A stretch of 53,552 nucleotides of DNA. Source: an uncultured Glaciecola sp. (GTDB taxonomy: Bacteria; Pseudomonadota; Gammaproteobacteria; Enterobacterales; Alteromonadaceae). Below are positions 45,694 through 53,552 of this stretch, in pieces. How positions within the stretch are numbered: position 1 is the first letter of the stretch; the number at the start of each line of letters is the position of its first letter. The stretch is from NCBI GenBank assembly GCA_905479945.1, contig CAJQOP010000033.1, positions 1 through 53,552 of the forward strand. Direction: 5' to 3'. Under the pieces are notes generated by a model, which saw only the letters and a program-made list of their open reading frames with translations, ran no database searches and was not told the DNA's origin. The translations under genes and the position numbers were made by a program.

Positions 45694-47905
45694 TAACCTG
45701 ATTTACCTGACGAGGCTGGAGTATTAAACCATCAACTTTAAGCAAATTACTTTGCGAAAGCGAGTACTCCACAGTTAGCATTTTTTGCGTATTGGGATGA
45801 ATGTCAAGCTGATGTAATATAGCAGCTGCTTTCAACTCAACTGTCTCAAGGGTATTAGTTTCTAGTTCCAATTTATTGAGAAAGCTGGAATTAGCACTTG
45901 TATTAATAAAGAACAAAGCCTCATTTTCTACATCGAAGTCATTACTACTAACATTATCAAGCTCAGCAAATTTTAGGGATGCACTTAAGGTCTCATTAGA
46001 AAATACCGTCATGCCCGTTGGGGCAGCGGGAATTGGCTGAATTTGTTCTTCATCTTCCGTTACAGAAGTTGCTTGTATAGAATTTTGATATAGATAAGCT
46101 TGACGCTTTTCATCAACCAATAACCATCGAGTTGAATCCAGTGGTTTAATAAAAATCAAACCTTCGGCTTTTACCCTAATTTTGTTTGACACTATATCCT
46201 GAGCATAAATAACAGACTTATTTTGTGTCACTTGTTGATAAAATAATTCTTCACCATTCAAGGACCAAACTGGATTTTTACTATTAACCGAAGCCGAAGT
46301 TAAAAATGAAAAAGCACCATTGTCTAAGCTATAAAGAAAGATTCGTCCATCAAGCTCACCTGCAAAAACTTTTTCGTCTGGACTCAAAATAAGGCTATTA
46401 AAATCATTCGTTTTTGGTAATTCATAAATAGCTTCAACATCACCACCATCAACATAGCGGTTTAATACCAACTTATTGTCAGAAAGAGATACAAAGAAAA
46501 TCCCTTTTCCGGCATCAAAATAGGAAGGAAACCGATCTGTGGATGCAAGTGAAAACTGTAAGGTGCTTATATAGATTTGCTCCTTGAACGGCGAAGGACG
46601 CTCTACTACATTGAGTAAATCGCTTTCCTGTTCTTTGACCACAAAACAATATTCACCACATTCGCTCACCACTTCACTGACATCAATGGGCAAGCCAGAC
46701 CAAAGGTAAATAAGCTCCTTAGGAATGTTCAGATTCAATAAGTTACCTTTATTAGTCGCGAAGGTCATTGAGCGGCCATCTGCAGCCCAAACCATACTAT
46801 TTGGTAACTCGGGTACAATTTTGCTTAGTATAATTTCTTTTGTCGCTAGGTTTTGAACATGTATTTCCGCCTTGCCATCAGTGTGGCTTAGCACAGCCAA
46901 TAGCTTGCCATCGTTAGACTCAATTGCATCAATAACGATAGAGTCAGTTGTCAAAGGAAAGACCAGCACAACAGAATTCTTAGATTCAACATTATAGTGA
47001 ATGAGCCCACGAGAGATAGCTGAATTTATATCCGGATTAGTTAGAGCATCAGCAAATAAATACAAGCTTCCGCCATTAATCGAATACGATATTGCGCTTA
47101 CTTTTTGACTATCAAATGACTCATCTAATTCTATAGGCTCTACGCCTGTGATGTTAAATACTTGGTCAAAATTAAGCAGAAGCAAAGATGCTATACCATT
47201 TTCGTGCTTGCTTACTATTGCCTGCGAAGCATCCGGCGAAAAGATACCATCGGTAAAGCTTGCCGCACCCCAAGTAAGTCTTTTCAACGACATTGAGTTG
47301 AGATCTTTTACATACAATTGCAAGGACTGATCACCATCGCCCCGATGTGAAAACAGCAGTTTATTGTTTTTAGATAAGTAAGGACTCACTTCAGACCCTT
47401 TCATCTCTGTAATTTTGGAAATGGACACTTCTCGCAGCGATCCTTCAGGATTAGCCTGGAAGCTCCCAAATTGTGCCTGAACAAGAAGTGTAATCAAAAT
47501 GATTACACTTGCCGATATACCGTAAAAAAAATACTTTGAACGCCACCAATCTGCTTGATTGAATTCAAGCTCTACCGGCATGATAAATAAATATCCTTGC
47601 AGCGGAACCGTTTTAACAAATTTAGGGGCTCTTGCGTTATCGCCTAATGCTATTCTCAATTTTTTAACTAAAGCACGAATAGCATCATCACTCGCTTTCT
47701 TACCTGCCCAAACTTCGGTGATGATTTCTTCCCTGCTAACAACATGTTCTTTACGTCGAATAAGCAGCAATAGAAAGCTAAGTACTTGCGGTTCAAGCTT
47801 AATAACTTGCCCCTCTTTAAGAACTTCCCCAGAAGGTGTTTTGATCGAGAATTGATCGAAAGTAATTTCACTTTCACCAAAATATTGTAATAGAGAATCC
47901 TGCAC
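45677..47905 (-). CDS. CadC-like transmembrane transcriptional regulator with beta-propeller sensor
   Basis: 742 residues from GTG 47905 (TAGGA upstream). Residues 15-110 form an OmpR-type winged helix (LEPQVLSFLLLLIRRKEHVV, EEIITEVWAGKKASDDAIRA, TVPLQGYLF). A single membrane helix lies at about 125-145 (FFYGISASVIILITLLVQAQ). The periplasmic 590 residues look like TolB/PD40 beta-propeller repeats (KNNKLLFSHRGDGDQSLQLY; SPDASQAIV; SPDEKVFAG). The DNA-binding half would act while membrane-anchored, as in CadC and ToxR. Its signal and targets are unknown; candidates are the divergent genes from 48733. Confidence 0.85.
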   Translation of the reverse strand: MQDSLLQYFGESEITFDQFSIKTPSGEVLKEGQVIKLEPQVLSFLLLLIRRKEHVVSREEIITEVWAGKKASDDAIRALVKKLRIALGDNARAPKFVKTVPLQGYLFIMPVELEFNQADWWRSKYFFYGISASVIILITLLVQAQFGSFQANPEGSLREVSISKITEMKGSEVSPYLSKNNKLLFSHRGDGDQSLQLYVKDLNSMSLKRLTWGAASFTDGIFSPDASQAIVSKHENGIASLLLLNFDQVFNITGVEPIELDESFDSQKVSAISYSINGGSLYLFADALTNPDINSAISRGLIHYNVESKNSVVLVFPLTTDSIVIDAIESNDGKLLAVLSHTDGKAEIHVQNLATKEIILSKIVPELPNSMVWAADGRSMTFATNKGNLLNLNIPKELIYLWSGLPIDVSEVVSECGEYCFVVKEQESDLLNVVERPSPFKEQIYISTLQFSLASTDRFPSYFDAGKGIFFVSLSDNKLVLNRYVDGGDVEAIYELPKTNDFNSLILSPDEKVFAGELDGRIFLYSLDNGAFSFLTSASVNSKNPVWSLNGEELFYQQVTQNKSVIYAQDIVSNKIRVKAEGLIFIKPLDSTRWLLVDEKRQAYLYQNSIQATSVTEDEEQIQPIPAAPTGMTVFSNETLSASLKFAELDNVSSNDFDVENEALFFINTSANSSFLNKLELETNTLETVELKAAAILHQLDIHPNTQKMLTVEYSLSQSNLLKVDGLILQPRQVNQVITETP

Positions 47906-48732
47906 TTATTTTCCTATATGACTTTTTGTGAACAGGCTCTTAGTGCACATTCCACAATAGATAGCGTTTGTTCGACAGAGTTAACTAATAATTCTAAGTT
48001 GCTTACTATATCATCAATAAGATCACGGATGAAATTCAAATAATTTTGCTAAAGGTGCATAATTCCCTAGATTATGCTTAGCACCAAAATGTGCAATTTT
48101 AAGAAGTACTGGGGCCCGCCTGCATACGCGTTTCGCATTGCATCCATCTTTTTTGGGTTTAATCCCTAATTGACTTAAATACAATAGTTGGGGTAATGGA
48201 TTATGCGCATTTGTTCGCTACATCTTAAATACCGGTGGATATTCGTAGTAAACCATCTACCATTAATCCAGATTATCTATCCAAATTATTTCAATTGCGT
48301 AAGACAAATATCAACGATAATGCAACATGTCTATATCTTGTTATGTTTGATTTTTAGTGACTAGAAAATGGAAATAAAAAAAGCACAGGCCTCATCGAAA
48401 CGTAAATTTTGTTATAAAATCTGTGTACTAGTTAGGTGGTATATACAGAAATCGTGTCATAAATTGTTTTTAACTAATACTAGTGTTGCTTAATTAATAG
48501 AGTCTTAGAAGGCACTAGATACTTTAACAGAGATTTTCGCTACAAATTACGCGTAACCATCCAAAATATTCACCGTCAATCTTTGATGTCGTAAATTCAT
48601 ACTCTTAAGCCCTTAAGTGTTTCAAAATGTTGCGCATCTTACTTCTGAAACATTTTGCAATGTATTACCTTTGTTTTTTTTGCAGTCTATGCTGATAATA
48701 AAAGGTCATCAGGTTGAAAGGAAAATACAAAA
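47906..48732. other. Long divergent regulatory region of about 830 bases
   Basis: Lies between the CadC-like regulator (minus) and a small-protein gene (plus). AT-rich. Near its right end CAAAATGTT and AACATTTTG (about 48622-48657) can form a 9-bp hairpin with a 17-base loop. AAAGG precedes the small gene. No gene, tRNA or known riboswitch was recognised. It is long enough for a small RNA. Confidence 0.5.
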
Positions 48733-49026
48733 ATGGAAACTAAACATCAAGAGAAAATCGACAATACTAAGACGCTCTTGAGAAAGCTTGTTAGTGTAGC
48801 CTTTGTGTTTGCTGCACTTCAGTTTACCTTCGCTGACTCCTCCGAACAGAGTTTCAGTGCGCCAAAAATAAGCTTCGCTTCTGTTGATGGCGCATCAAGC
48901 AATCAAGAACTGCTGACTACTGTGGTAGCCGAAGAGCCTCTAACACTAAAGCTTGAACTATCATTCAATTTAGATCTTGGTGAGCAACTAAACAAACTCG
49001 TGCGGGAAATCATTTCTATACGCTAA
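48733..49026 (+). CDS. Small exported or membrane-anchored protein of unknown function
   Basis: 97 residues. AAAGGA lies 11 bases before ATG 48733. A polar start is followed by a hydrophobic stretch (LVSVAFVFAALQFTFADSS) with a possible signal-peptidase site after FADS, then an Ala/Ser-rich middle and an amphipathic end (LTLKLELSFNLDLGEQLNKL). I do not recognise the family. It faces the CadC-like regulator across an 830-base regulatory region, and an SPFH gene lies 241 bases downstream. Confidence 0.6.
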   Translation: METKHQEKIDNTKTLLRKLVSVAFVFAALQFTFADSSEQSFSAPKISFASVDGASSNQELLTTVVAEEPLTLKLELSFNLDLGEQLNKLVREIISIR

Positions 49027-49267
49027 TAAGCAAACATTAGAATGAACATGCATGTATTCTTTCTGTTACTTCACATACTATTCGTTAGGAAAACAATCTA
49101 ATCCGAGTTTTACCTGAATCTTTTTTTATACCTGTTCTTATTTATATTCTTTAGATTTGCTGAAGGGAGTTAATGACCAGAAGAACATTGATTTACAGAC
49201 TTACATACCGATATTTAACCCAGCGGAAATCGTAGCTTTTAGTTGAACTTATTCTCAGGAGAATAAA

Positions 49268-50164
49268 ATGAACCCGAACATCAAAACTGTTTTACCCATA
49301 GTCATTGTAATTATTGTCGCAGCTATAGGAATGAACTCCTATACTACCGTTTCACCTGGCCATAACAAGGTAGCCACACTATTTGGTGACGTTCGAGAAG
49401 AAGCATTAGATGAAGGTTTTCACATTGTTAACCCCTTATACAAGTTTTATGAGTATGATCTTCGTGTACACACTGAAACGTGGACTAAAGTGCAGGTTCC
49501 ATCACAGGATAAACTAAAAACATCAATGGATATTTCCGTTACCTTTAGGATTAATCCCACTTATACGTCTACGATGCTAAAAGAGTCGGGAAGTTTATCC
49601 GATGTTATTATTAAATTGTTAACGCCCAAAGTACGCTCTCTATTAAGAGAAGCGGGAAAAACGGTTGAAAAATCTCAGGATTTTTACCTTGATACTGTTC
49701 AACAGAGTCTTCAATTGTATATGGAAGAGGGATTGACCGAATATATGTCCAACAAAGGGCTAATTGTTGAAGCCGTTCTATTTCGTGATATTACCTTGCC
49801 ACAAGTAGTTACTAGTGCGGTTGTTCAAACAAAGGAAAGACAAGAACAGTTAGAGCGTGAAAAAGCACAATTATCAATCGTTGAACAACAAGCCCAACAA
49901 CAGGTCAAACAGGCAGAAGCTCGTGAACAGGCAGCTAAGTCGGATGCTAATGCAATACGAACTCTTGCTGATGCGCAAGCATATCAAATTGGTATACTTG
50001 CTGAATCTCAGGCAGTAGCAAATACTGTACTTGCCAAATCAGTGACGAGATCGTTAATTGATTATAATGCTATTGCAAAATGGAACGGCGAATACCCGCA
50101 GACATTAATGGGCGGTGGCCCTGATAGTTTGATATTACAACTGCCAGGAACTAAATCTAAATAG
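49268..50164 (+). CDS. SPFH/Band 7 (prohibitin-like) membrane protein
   Basis: 298 residues. N-terminal membrane helix (VLPIVIVIIVAAIGMNSYTT), then a SPFH domain (VSPGHNKVATLFGDV, EGFHIVNPLYKFYEYDLRVH, SMDISVTFRI) and a long Glu/Gln/Ala coiled coil (QLEREKAQLSIVEQQAQQQV). Such proteins form large ring complexes in the inner membrane and modulate proteases or stress responses. CAGGAG precedes ATG 49268. No NfeD or FtsH partner gene is adjacent. Confidence 0.9.
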   Translation: MNPNIKTVLPIVIVIIVAAIGMNSYTTVSPGHNKVATLFGDVREEALDEGFHIVNPLYKFYEYDLRVHTETWTKVQVPSQDKLKTSMDISVTFRINPTYTSTMLKESGSLSDVIIKLLTPKVRSLLREAGKTVEKSQDFYLDTVQQSLQLYMEEGLTEYMSNKGLIVEAVLFRDITLPQVVTSAVVQTKERQEQLEREKAQLSIVEQQAQQQVKQAEAREQAAKSDANAIRTLADAQAYQIGILAESQAVANTVLAKSVTRSLIDYNAIAKWNGEYPQTLMGGGPDSLILQLPGTKSK

Positions 50165-50289
50165 ACTACTTTAGCCAAAGCATATTATTCAATGTGCTTT
50201 GGCCTAGTGTTAGGTAGTCCACAACTCCAAAAAACATTTAAACAGACTCAGTAGTTATCAAATCGAGATAGAACGTGGCAAAACAATTC

Positions 50290-51210
50290 TCAAAGCTTCA
50301 CAGGTCTATATATTTCTAGAACTGTTTTCTTAAGTCCTTCTTCAATGAGTAGTTCACTAGGGTAACTATCGAGGATCTCATTTATTTTCTTTAAATGGGG
50401 CATCAATAATTCTTTATCTTTCGCTTTAATATCATAGCGATTAATTATTTTAAGCAATTCTACGGACGCATTGTTTAAACTATTGTTTTGTCGTGGGGTA
50501 GGATTATCGTGAGGTGTAGCTAGTCCTAACTTTTGAATGACTGCTTGCACTACATCGCCTTCATAATCAAATATAGAAACATTACTTTTACCAAACAGAG
50601 TTTGGCAATCAGTGACAAAGCCTTCATAGTTTAAATGTTGAGAAAACCATTCGATATCAAGCATTTCAATGAAAGACAAGTCCTTGCCATAACATGGGTT
50701 ACCTTCGACTTGTGGGTTGCGAATACATTGTTTGTAGTAGCTTTCAATAAACCCCAGTGGTTCTCGAAACCAAACCCAGAGTTGAATATCAAAGAGTTTA
50801 CTCAAGTCATATAAAACATCCTTTGATTCATCAGGAAAATCCCACCAGTAATTGTAGATACCTTCAGATGACAAGATAATGGTGTGAGTGTCTTGTTTAA
50901 CTTGTGAAATTATATTCGTAAAGTTCTCTACAAAACTTAGCATGTTTGTGGTGACTAGATTCTTCTCAAACCATTGGTGCTTTGGCGCTGAGGTATTTTG
51001 TAGTTTTTCGAGGTTGTGTGGGTAAAGTATCCCCTTGCCTCTGAGCTTACGTTGTTTTTTATCAAGGTAAGTTTGCAAGCTCGTTGTACCAGTTTTTGGT
51101 GTACCTGCATGGATGATTAGCTGTAATTTCTGACCATTAAGCTGATCAAATGATTCTAATAACTTAGCTATTTCATTGAGGTAATCAGTACTCGCTTTCT
51201 CTATTTTGAT
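50290..51210 (-). CDS. Sulfotransferase-family protein lacking an ordinary start codon
   Basis: About 306 residues if read from ATC 51210. The sulfotransferase P-loop (HAGTPKTGTTSLQTYL), which binds PAPS, lies upstream of the first standard start (TTG 51078), so translation must begin earlier. The frame is open only to a stop at 51223-51225 and contains no ATG, GTG or TTG before the P-loop. AAGAGG lies 8 bases before ATC 51210; ATA 51204 is another option. Other conserved parts: LSSEGIYNYWW, LWVWFREPLGFIESYYKQ. It could sulfate a surface glycan. It may also be a decayed or frameshifted gene. Confidence 0.7.
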   Translation of the reverse strand: MKIEKASTDYLNEIAKLLESFDQLNGQKLQLIIHAGTPKTGTTSLQTYLDKKQRKLRGKGILYPHNLEKLQNTSAPKHQWFEKNLVTTNMLSFVENFTNIISQVKQDTHTIILSSEGIYNYWWDFPDESKDVLYDLSKLFDIQLWVWFREPLGFIESYYKQCIRNPQVEGNPCYGKDLSFIEMLDIEWFSQHLNYEGFVTDCQTLFGKSNVSIFDYEGDVVQAVIQKLGLATPHDNPTPRQNNSLNNASVELLKIINRYDIKAKDKELLMPHLKKINEILDSYPSELLIEEGLKKTVLEIYRPVKL

Positions 51211-51402
51211 ATAGAAAACCTCTTAACAATTATGAACGAAAGACCCTGCTTCTTGCAATCTAGGCTTTTTGATAATATAACTACGAATTAATTACCTACT
51301 TATATTGCAATCAATTTCAAATTGGACCCGACCATTGTTAACCGCGATGGCGCAAAAAAGTGATGCGGGCAAGCGCCACAAAAATATGAACTCTATTTAT
51401 GC

Positions 51403-51573
51403 TTACTTACCACAGCACTTCTTGTATTTTTTAGTACTACCACATGGACAAACGTCGTTACGGCCAATTTTAATACCATCTCTTACAATGGGCGCCTGTG
51501 GTTCATGGTGGTGATTGCAATCTGGACCGTGAACATGACCTGTTTCTTCATGTGTTTGTTGTTTACTTGTCAT
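51403..51573 (-). CDS. Small SEC-C motif metal-binding protein
   Basis: 56 residues, from ATG 51573 to the stop at 51403. A His-rich segment ([13 protein letters not shown]) is followed by [20 protein letters not shown] and a final CGK, the SEC-C zinc motif (CPCGS...KKCC) known from the SecA C-terminus. It may bind zinc and a partner protein; the function of such stand-alone proteins is unknown. It stands alone between the sulfotransferase and PEP-CTERM genes. Confidence 0.88.
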   Translation of the reverse strand: MTSKQQTHEETGHVHGPDCNHHHEPQAPIVRDGIKIGRNDVCPCGSTKKYKKCCGK

Positions 51574-51698
51574 AGCTTATCTCTTTAATTGGGTATTTGT
51601 TACAGGCTCTATAATAGCAGCTTTATGATAAATCAAAAAATAGTAGATTTAGAAAACTTAATTCAAATTGTCTTTATAGGTAACTAAATTGGAGACAT

Positions 51699-51727
51699 AA
51701 AAAAAGAGCCCGCTAAGGCTCTTTTTT
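51699..51727 (-). terminator. Rho-independent terminator after the PEP-CTERM gene
   Basis: On the minus strand AAAAGAGCC-TTAGCG-GGCTCTTTT followed by more Ts, a 9-bp stem starting 14 bases after the stop codon. The A/T runs on both sides allow bidirectional use. Confidence 0.88.
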
Positions 51728-51740
51728 CGACTGTTTAAAA

Positions 51741-52418
51741 TTATTTCTTGCGACGTCTAGCTAAACCTAAACCTATTAGGCCAAGACTTAAAATAGCTAT
51801 TGAACCAGGTTCTGGTACTGCCGTTAACGACATATTAAGGTCCCAGTGGCCATTTTCAAGAGTACCATTAGCGTCATAGACATCTACCCAAGCAGAAGCA
51901 CCGAAACCAGATGACTTATCGTTAGCACCATCTCCAAGCTGGAAGACAGGCTTGTTTCCAGAAGCAGCTCCAGTCGATGCTGACTGACCGACTAGTAATG
52001 TAGTAAAAACATCAGAGATTGAAGTTGAAAAAGAAATCATTCCGCTATTTACGCCAGTATAGAAGTCCCATGGGTTATTGATAGGATCGTAGTTCGGTGT
52101 GCCGCCATTTTTAACGTTCCCATAAGTTTGAGCAAAACCGCCGAAGGTAATGTTTATCGTTGCAATTTCACCAGCCTGATTCATAGCGGTTGCATCTAGT
52201 ACTGCAGTCATGCCGTCAACAGTTAACGTTGAACCATTTTGAAAGTCATAATATTCATTACAACCAGCCGAATTATAATTGTTGGTCCATAAACCATGAG
52301 GAGCACTGCCGCAGTTAACTGTTGGAGTACTGCTTACACTATAAACAGTAGCTGCGTTTGCAAAACCTGCTAAGGTTAATGAAGCAATGGCTAATCCGAC
52401 TCTAAAAAACTTATTCAT
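51741..52418 (-). CDS. PEP-CTERM sorting domain protein
   Basis: 225 residues with a Sec signal peptide (FRVGLAIASLTLAGFANA) and a C-terminal VPEPGSIAILSLGLIGLGLA plus RRRKK tail: PEP motif, hydrophobic helix, basic end. This is the signal for exosortase (EpsH/XrtA) processing in bacteria that make certain exopolysaccharides. The middle is Gly/Asn/Ser-rich with a Cys pair (NCGSAPHGLW, AGCNEYY). AGGAA precedes the ATG. No exosortase or exopolysaccharide cluster is in the window. Exact function unknown. Confidence 0.88.
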   Translation of the reverse strand: MNKFFRVGLAIASLTLAGFANAATVYSVSSTPTVNCGSAPHGLWTNNYNSAGCNEYYDFQNGSTLTVDGMTAVLDATAMNQAGEIATINITFGGFAQTYGNVKNGGTPNYDPINNPWDFYTGVNSGMISFSTSISDVFTTLLVGQSASTGAASGNKPVFQLGDGANDKSSGFGASAWVDVYDANGTLENGHWDLNMSLTAVPEPGSIAILSLGLIGLGLARRRKK

Positions 52419-52633
52419 TTTGTTTCCTATTCTTTAGCAACTTGAATATTGAATACATTCAAACTTAATGTGAAGTACCTATGCATTCTCCATGCCAAGC
52501 AAATAAAACAACGAATAAACAGTCGCTTACTACTATTGAGTTGAACTCAGTTGAACGGATTGTAAAGTTTCCTGACACCAATTAGATTAATTTTTAAGCT
52601 GCATGATTATCGAAATTTGTAAAAGTCTAGAAA
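52419..52633. other. Short spacer between the PEP-CTERM gene and the rRNA terminator
   Basis: About 215 AT-rich bases carrying the upstream region of the PEP-CTERM gene (minus strand). Nothing else recognised. Confidence 0.5.
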
Positions 52634-52660
52634 GAAAAAACCCGTCACGAGGACGGGTTC
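52634..52660 (-). terminator. Terminator of the rRNA operon
   Basis: On the minus strand AACCCGTC-CTCGT-GACGGGTT followed by a T run, an 8-bp stem, 10 bases past the 5S 3' end. Confidence 0.9.
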
Positions 52661-52670
52661 TTAAATGGGA

Positions 52671-52788
52671 GCCTGACGGTGTGCTACTCTCACATGGGGA
52701 AACCCCACACTACCATCGCCGCTAATACGTTTCACTTCTGAGTTCGAAATGGAGTCAGGTGGTACCGTATCGCTATTGCCGTCAGGCA
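52671..52788 (-). rRNA. rrf: 5S ribosomal RNA
   Basis: About 118 bases beginning TGCCTGACGGCAATAGCGAT on the minus strand and ending with the complementary CCGTCAGGC. Internal landmarks such as GAAGTGAAACG and CGATGGTAGTGTGGGG match 5S rRNA. Last gene of the operon, after 23S. Confidence 0.97.
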
Positions 52789-53150
52789 TAAACTTGGTGC
52801 AGAATCATCGCGCTCTTTGCGATGACTTCTGCGCAACCGGTGTCTCTCTCACCTAAGGGCGGTCGATGACAACAGTCTTTAACTTTTGCAACCGGTGTCT
52901 CTCTCGCCAAGGGCGGTCGATAACAACAACTGCGTTAATTCTTTGTTTTTAACAATATTAGAAAGCTGATGATCGTATATTTAACGTAAGAGTTCACTAC
53001 TCTTTCTTACTTTTATTTGATTTTGCTACTTGTCACTACAAACACCCATCGTCTTAGCAAACCCTCTGCCTCAACAATATACCGCTTGCGTAAGATTTTC
53101 ATTGACCTAAAGGTCACTAAAAATTTACACGAACGCCACTTTGGTGTTGT
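52789..53150 (-). other. 23S-5S spacer with a direct repeat
   Basis: About 360 bases between the 23S and 5S genes. It contains two copies of a roughly 41-base unit (CAACCGGTGTCTCTCTC ... AAGGGCGGTCGAT ... ACAACA) at 52833-52874 and 52888-52928. No tRNA was recognised in it. Confidence 0.7.
52833..52928. repeat. Direct repeat of about 41 bp in the 23S-5S spacer
   Basis: Copies at 52833-52874 and 52888-52928 share GCAACCGGTGTCTCTCTC and AAGGGCGGTCGAT with only small differences. The origin could be spacer duplication within the rRNA operon. Confidence 0.85.

Positions 53151-53552
<402 letters not shown>

Noticed and set aside
51305..51514. Plus-strand frame of 69 codons
   Set aside because: It is the complement of the SEC-C gene on the minus strand, which has a real motif.

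Overview
The window looks like a chromosomal piece of a marine gammaproteobacterium, most likely in or near the Alteromonadales. I infer this from the conserved coaD-mutM-rpmG-rpmB-radC-coaBC-slmA neighbourhood with Kdo/heptose genes beside coaD, the kbl-tdh-glpE-glpG set, ubiA/ubiC/ubiK, a cytochrome c5 and an imuA-imuB-dnaE2 cassette, all AT-rich. No database search was possible, so the genus is not called.

Left end (1-6333): an accessory region, every gene on the minus strand. The left edge cuts through the 5' part of dptF, a gene of the DNA-phosphorothioation-dependent restriction system DptFGH. It begins with GTG. Next come a PhoD-like phosphatase lipoprotein, a small envelope protein and a DUF429 protein, separated by two long non-coding stretches. 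The region ends at an intact tRNA-Arg(CCG). Just beyond lies the 5' half of a second, different tRNA-Arg(CCG) that breaks off in the anticodon region. This looks like an island boundary where the native tRNA was cut and another tRNA with the same anticodon is present.

Housekeeping block 1 (6.5-21 kb): dienelactone hydrolase, SWIM-domain protein, cytochrome c5, a GAF-GAF-GGDEF-(degenerate EAL) protein, Rep helicase, ubiquinone genes ubiK/ubiA/ubiC, a FliL-like protein, and the tight operon kbl-tdh-glpE-glpG.

Envelope and core block (21-32.5 kb): heptosyltransferase-like GT9, KdkA, Wzi-like protein, then coaD-mutM-rpmG-rpmB-radC-coaBC-slmA. Surface-glycan genes are interspersed: a CDP-glycerol glycerophosphotransferase-like gene, a GT25 gene, and a TagD-like cytidylyltransferase with no canonical start codon. 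The last could supply CDP-glycerol to the first. dut is missing from its usual place between coaBC and slmA. A GGDEF-gene relic lies between GT25 and rpmB.

Peptidase, SOS and regulatory block (32.5-48 kb): an M28 peptidase lipoprotein with in-frame tandem repeats; a TetR regulator overlapping a metallo-beta-lactamase-fold lipoprotein, then a DUF885 lipoprotein; DUF945; a 25-bp perfect inverted repeat; the LexA-boxed imuA-imuB-dnaE2 mutasome; and a CadC-like membrane regulator.

Right end (48-53.5 kb): a small secreted or anchored protein, an SPFH protein, a sulfotransferase whose P-loop lies upstream of any ordinary start codon, a tiny SEC-C protein, a PEP-CTERM protein, and the 3' end of an rRNA operon (23S partial, 5S, terminator) on the minus strand.

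A theme across the window is short tandem duplications of 12-18 bp, found inside ubiC, the M28 peptidase and imuB and upstream of ubiK.
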